A DNA stretch of 64,000 bases from Baylisascaris procyonis (lineage: Eukaryota > Nematoda > Chromadorea > Rhabditida > Ascarididae): the NCBI GenBank assembly GCA_037389465.1, contig JAZARR010000212.1:5169001-5233000 (forward strand), in the 5' to 3' direction. The notes below the pieces were generated by a model. That model saw only the letters and a program-made list of their open reading frames with translations. It ran no database searches and was not told the origin of the DNA. This document shows positions 61,923-64,000 of the stretch, in pieces. Each line of letters starts with the position of its first letter. Position 1 is the first letter of the stretch. The translations under genes and the position numbers were made by a program.

Positions 61923-64000
61923 CTGCAATCATTTTCCTAAAACTTCATCAATATTCTCTCATAGTCAGGATTCAAATATGCAACGTTATTCGTAATAAGA
62001 ATATTATGCTGATTTTGTATAGATATTACAAAGAAAGATGACTATCTTCGAAAATTCATGAAAATAAATCATTTGCTTAAAGAAGTCTTCAAATATAACT
62101 TCAATTTAAAAAAACAAAAACCAAAATTAGGATGAAGGGGATCGTTGAATCGAAATTCATCAACTTCATCAAATCAGAGTTGCGAAAAGATATTGTTCTT
62201 TAGAAAGGAGTAACGATGATCAAAATATTGCAATTTTCTGCATCGATATTTTCATAAAGCATAAGCGAGCTAAAGTCAACTAAATCAGCTTTCAAAAAAT
62301 AGATATAACATGATGACGAATGGAATCGACAATCAAGGCTATCCGTTATGAAATCATTATATCCGGAAAATTTGAGAAAGAAGCAAAAAAGATTTTAACG
62401 CAAAAGAAACTGGCATATTAGTTTTCAAGAAATATTGTTTCAAGGTTGGCTAGGTGTTCTCGGTTTTTTTTTAATGACCGGTGATAAAACTGGAAAGTTT
62501 TTTTATGCTTTGCATCTGTTGATTTTAATTCTCTTGCTTTCATTATTCTTCAGCCCAGCGACAACGTGGACACCTTGAGCTTCAGAAAAAAAGCAACTCA
62601 TTTTATTCAAGAAATAGCAATTTAAGCTTAACTCACTATCATTAATTTTTTTTCCACAGTAACGATACTAAAGTTTAAACCTCATGGTAAACAATAATTG
62701 CTGATTGATCTGATAAGCATAGTGAGAGGAAGTGATCGTTATTTCCGTAAAAATTGCTATGATGGTTCTTAAGGAATCTGATTCTGCATTGAAACTACTG
62801 TTACGATTGTTTGCGCTTAAGGTAAGCAGATTTCAACATATCAGTTCATTATTTCACGTAGTCATCTGAATCAAGAGAGCACGAAATATCGTTGCATTTC
62901 ACGAGAACTCTTTTCATTAACACAAAACTTTCGATGGCGCATTGACCGCCTAGCATTCGTAGTGTGATTTTCTTCTCGGTACAGTGAAAGCAGGTTCGAA
63001 CGCTATTATAATCGTCTATAGAAACGACTATATGTATTCAATCTGTTCGCTCGTTTCATATGTCCTAACACTTGTGATTCCCCTACATCTAGATGCTCAA
63101 ACCTGTCTAAAAAGTGCTCGAAACCGCAAACAGGCGCATTTATCATGAAGTCATAAAATGCATCGCAAATTGCTTGTGGCAGATTATCTGCTCCCAACTC
63201 CAAGCTAGCTGAGCTAAATATAAGGTGAGGTCGTTCGGCTGGTCTCATTTCTATGAAATGACGTTGTTGATCCAAACCCTGTTTTTTTAATCACTGTGGC
63301 AGGAGGCTAATTGCTTTCAAAAACAACGACTAAAAGATATGCTTTAGCAAATGATGATGAGCTTTTTCCGGTTTGTTCGCAAGTTTATATTCCGTTATAC
63401 AAACTTTTTAATGAACGATTCTGCTCCAGAAATTCTTCTTTTTTTTTAAATGCCGTTATTCTGTTTCGTTTGAGCGGGATTTCTGCCATATGCTCTTGCT
63501 CCTGCTCCTAAACTGCTCCTTGCAATAAGAAGACAGGAAAATCCTAGTGCAAAAAAAGTTGGAAGCGCCAGACAGGCTAGCAAGAACAAAAGCTTTTAAA
63601 TATCCTCCCGCCAAACTGACCACTCGTCTGGCTACTCAACAAGGAAATGTAAAATGCTTAGCAATGAATTGTTTCTTCGAACGTCCTTCGATTCTTTATC
63701 TCATTTTCAAAACGGACGGCTGCAACAAAACTTCTCTTGCCAAGTGAAATATGCATGGGTCTTTCCAGAGATGACACCTGTAGATCAGGGAGGTCACTAT
63801 GAGACTTGGGAAACAGAGTTACGTTGATTTAAAATCCAGGCCATACATATAGAACTTTGCAATTCTTGTCTGAGATGCAGTAAATCGCTGGATCACACCA
63901 ATTATATTCAGGTGTCGATGCATGCGTCAAATGATGCGATTTGCTAGGCGGAAAAATGATTCTCGCCATCATTACATATCATAGAAAGCGTGATTAGAGT
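61923..64000 (-). other. First visible acetylcholinesterase intron or 5' region
   Basis: The exon at 61922 opens with a TTGCAG acceptor in phase 0, so transcript continues to the right. I find no exon with the signal peptide or the usual N-terminal esterase motifs before 64000. An 89-codon minus frame at 63275-63006 is unrecognised and treated as a finding. Confidence 0.5.

Noticed and set aside
62970..63030. tRNA-like B-box word GGTTCGAACGC
   Set aside because: No A-box or cloverleaf arms at the right spacing.

Overview
The window is AT-rich eukaryotic DNA from a nematode, most likely a clade V (strongylid-like) worm. The evidence is many small exons (about 75-625 bp) split by long introns, acceptors of the TTTTCAG type, and proteins that fit nematode or general metazoan families. 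No tRNA, rRNA, CRISPR array or bacterial operon was seen. I built the gene models by joining exons whose reading phases agree across every junction. In each multi-exon model the summed exon length is a whole number of codons (the antizyme after one base is skipped).

Layout from left to right. (1) 357-4904, minus: the N-terminal half of CDC27/APC3 (MAT-1), running off the left edge. (2) About 4.9-11.7 kb: no supported gene. (3) 11714-14715, plus: ornithine decarboxylase antizyme, with the programmed +1 frameshift site TCC TGA inside a perfect 8-bp inverted repeat. (4) 17215-20657, plus: TAM41, the mitochondrial CDP-diacylglycerol synthase. (5) 21475-22341, plus: an open reverse-transcriptase domain related to Penelope-like elements. 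(6) 25263-32724, plus: an eight-exon, 709-residue type I membrane protein with sushi, fucolectin/F5-8C-like, C-type lectin and three further sushi domains, a membrane helix and a 142-residue tail. (7) 38173-41839, plus: TIM23, the inner-membrane import channel. (8) 46111-48756, plus: an unrecognised 162-residue single-pass membrane protein. (9) 52147-61922, minus: an acetylcholinesterase with a hydrophobic, GPI-type C-terminus; its N-terminal exons lie beyond the right edge.

The genes do not form one pathway. TAM41 and TIM23 are both mitochondrial inner-membrane proteins, since cardiolipin made from TAM41's product supports the TIM23 translocase, but they are 17 kb apart. The features most worth attention are the antizyme recoding site with its flanking inverted repeat (naive gene prediction will break this gene), the mosaic lectin/sushi receptor, the solitary intact reverse-transcriptase ORF, and the unknown small membrane protein.
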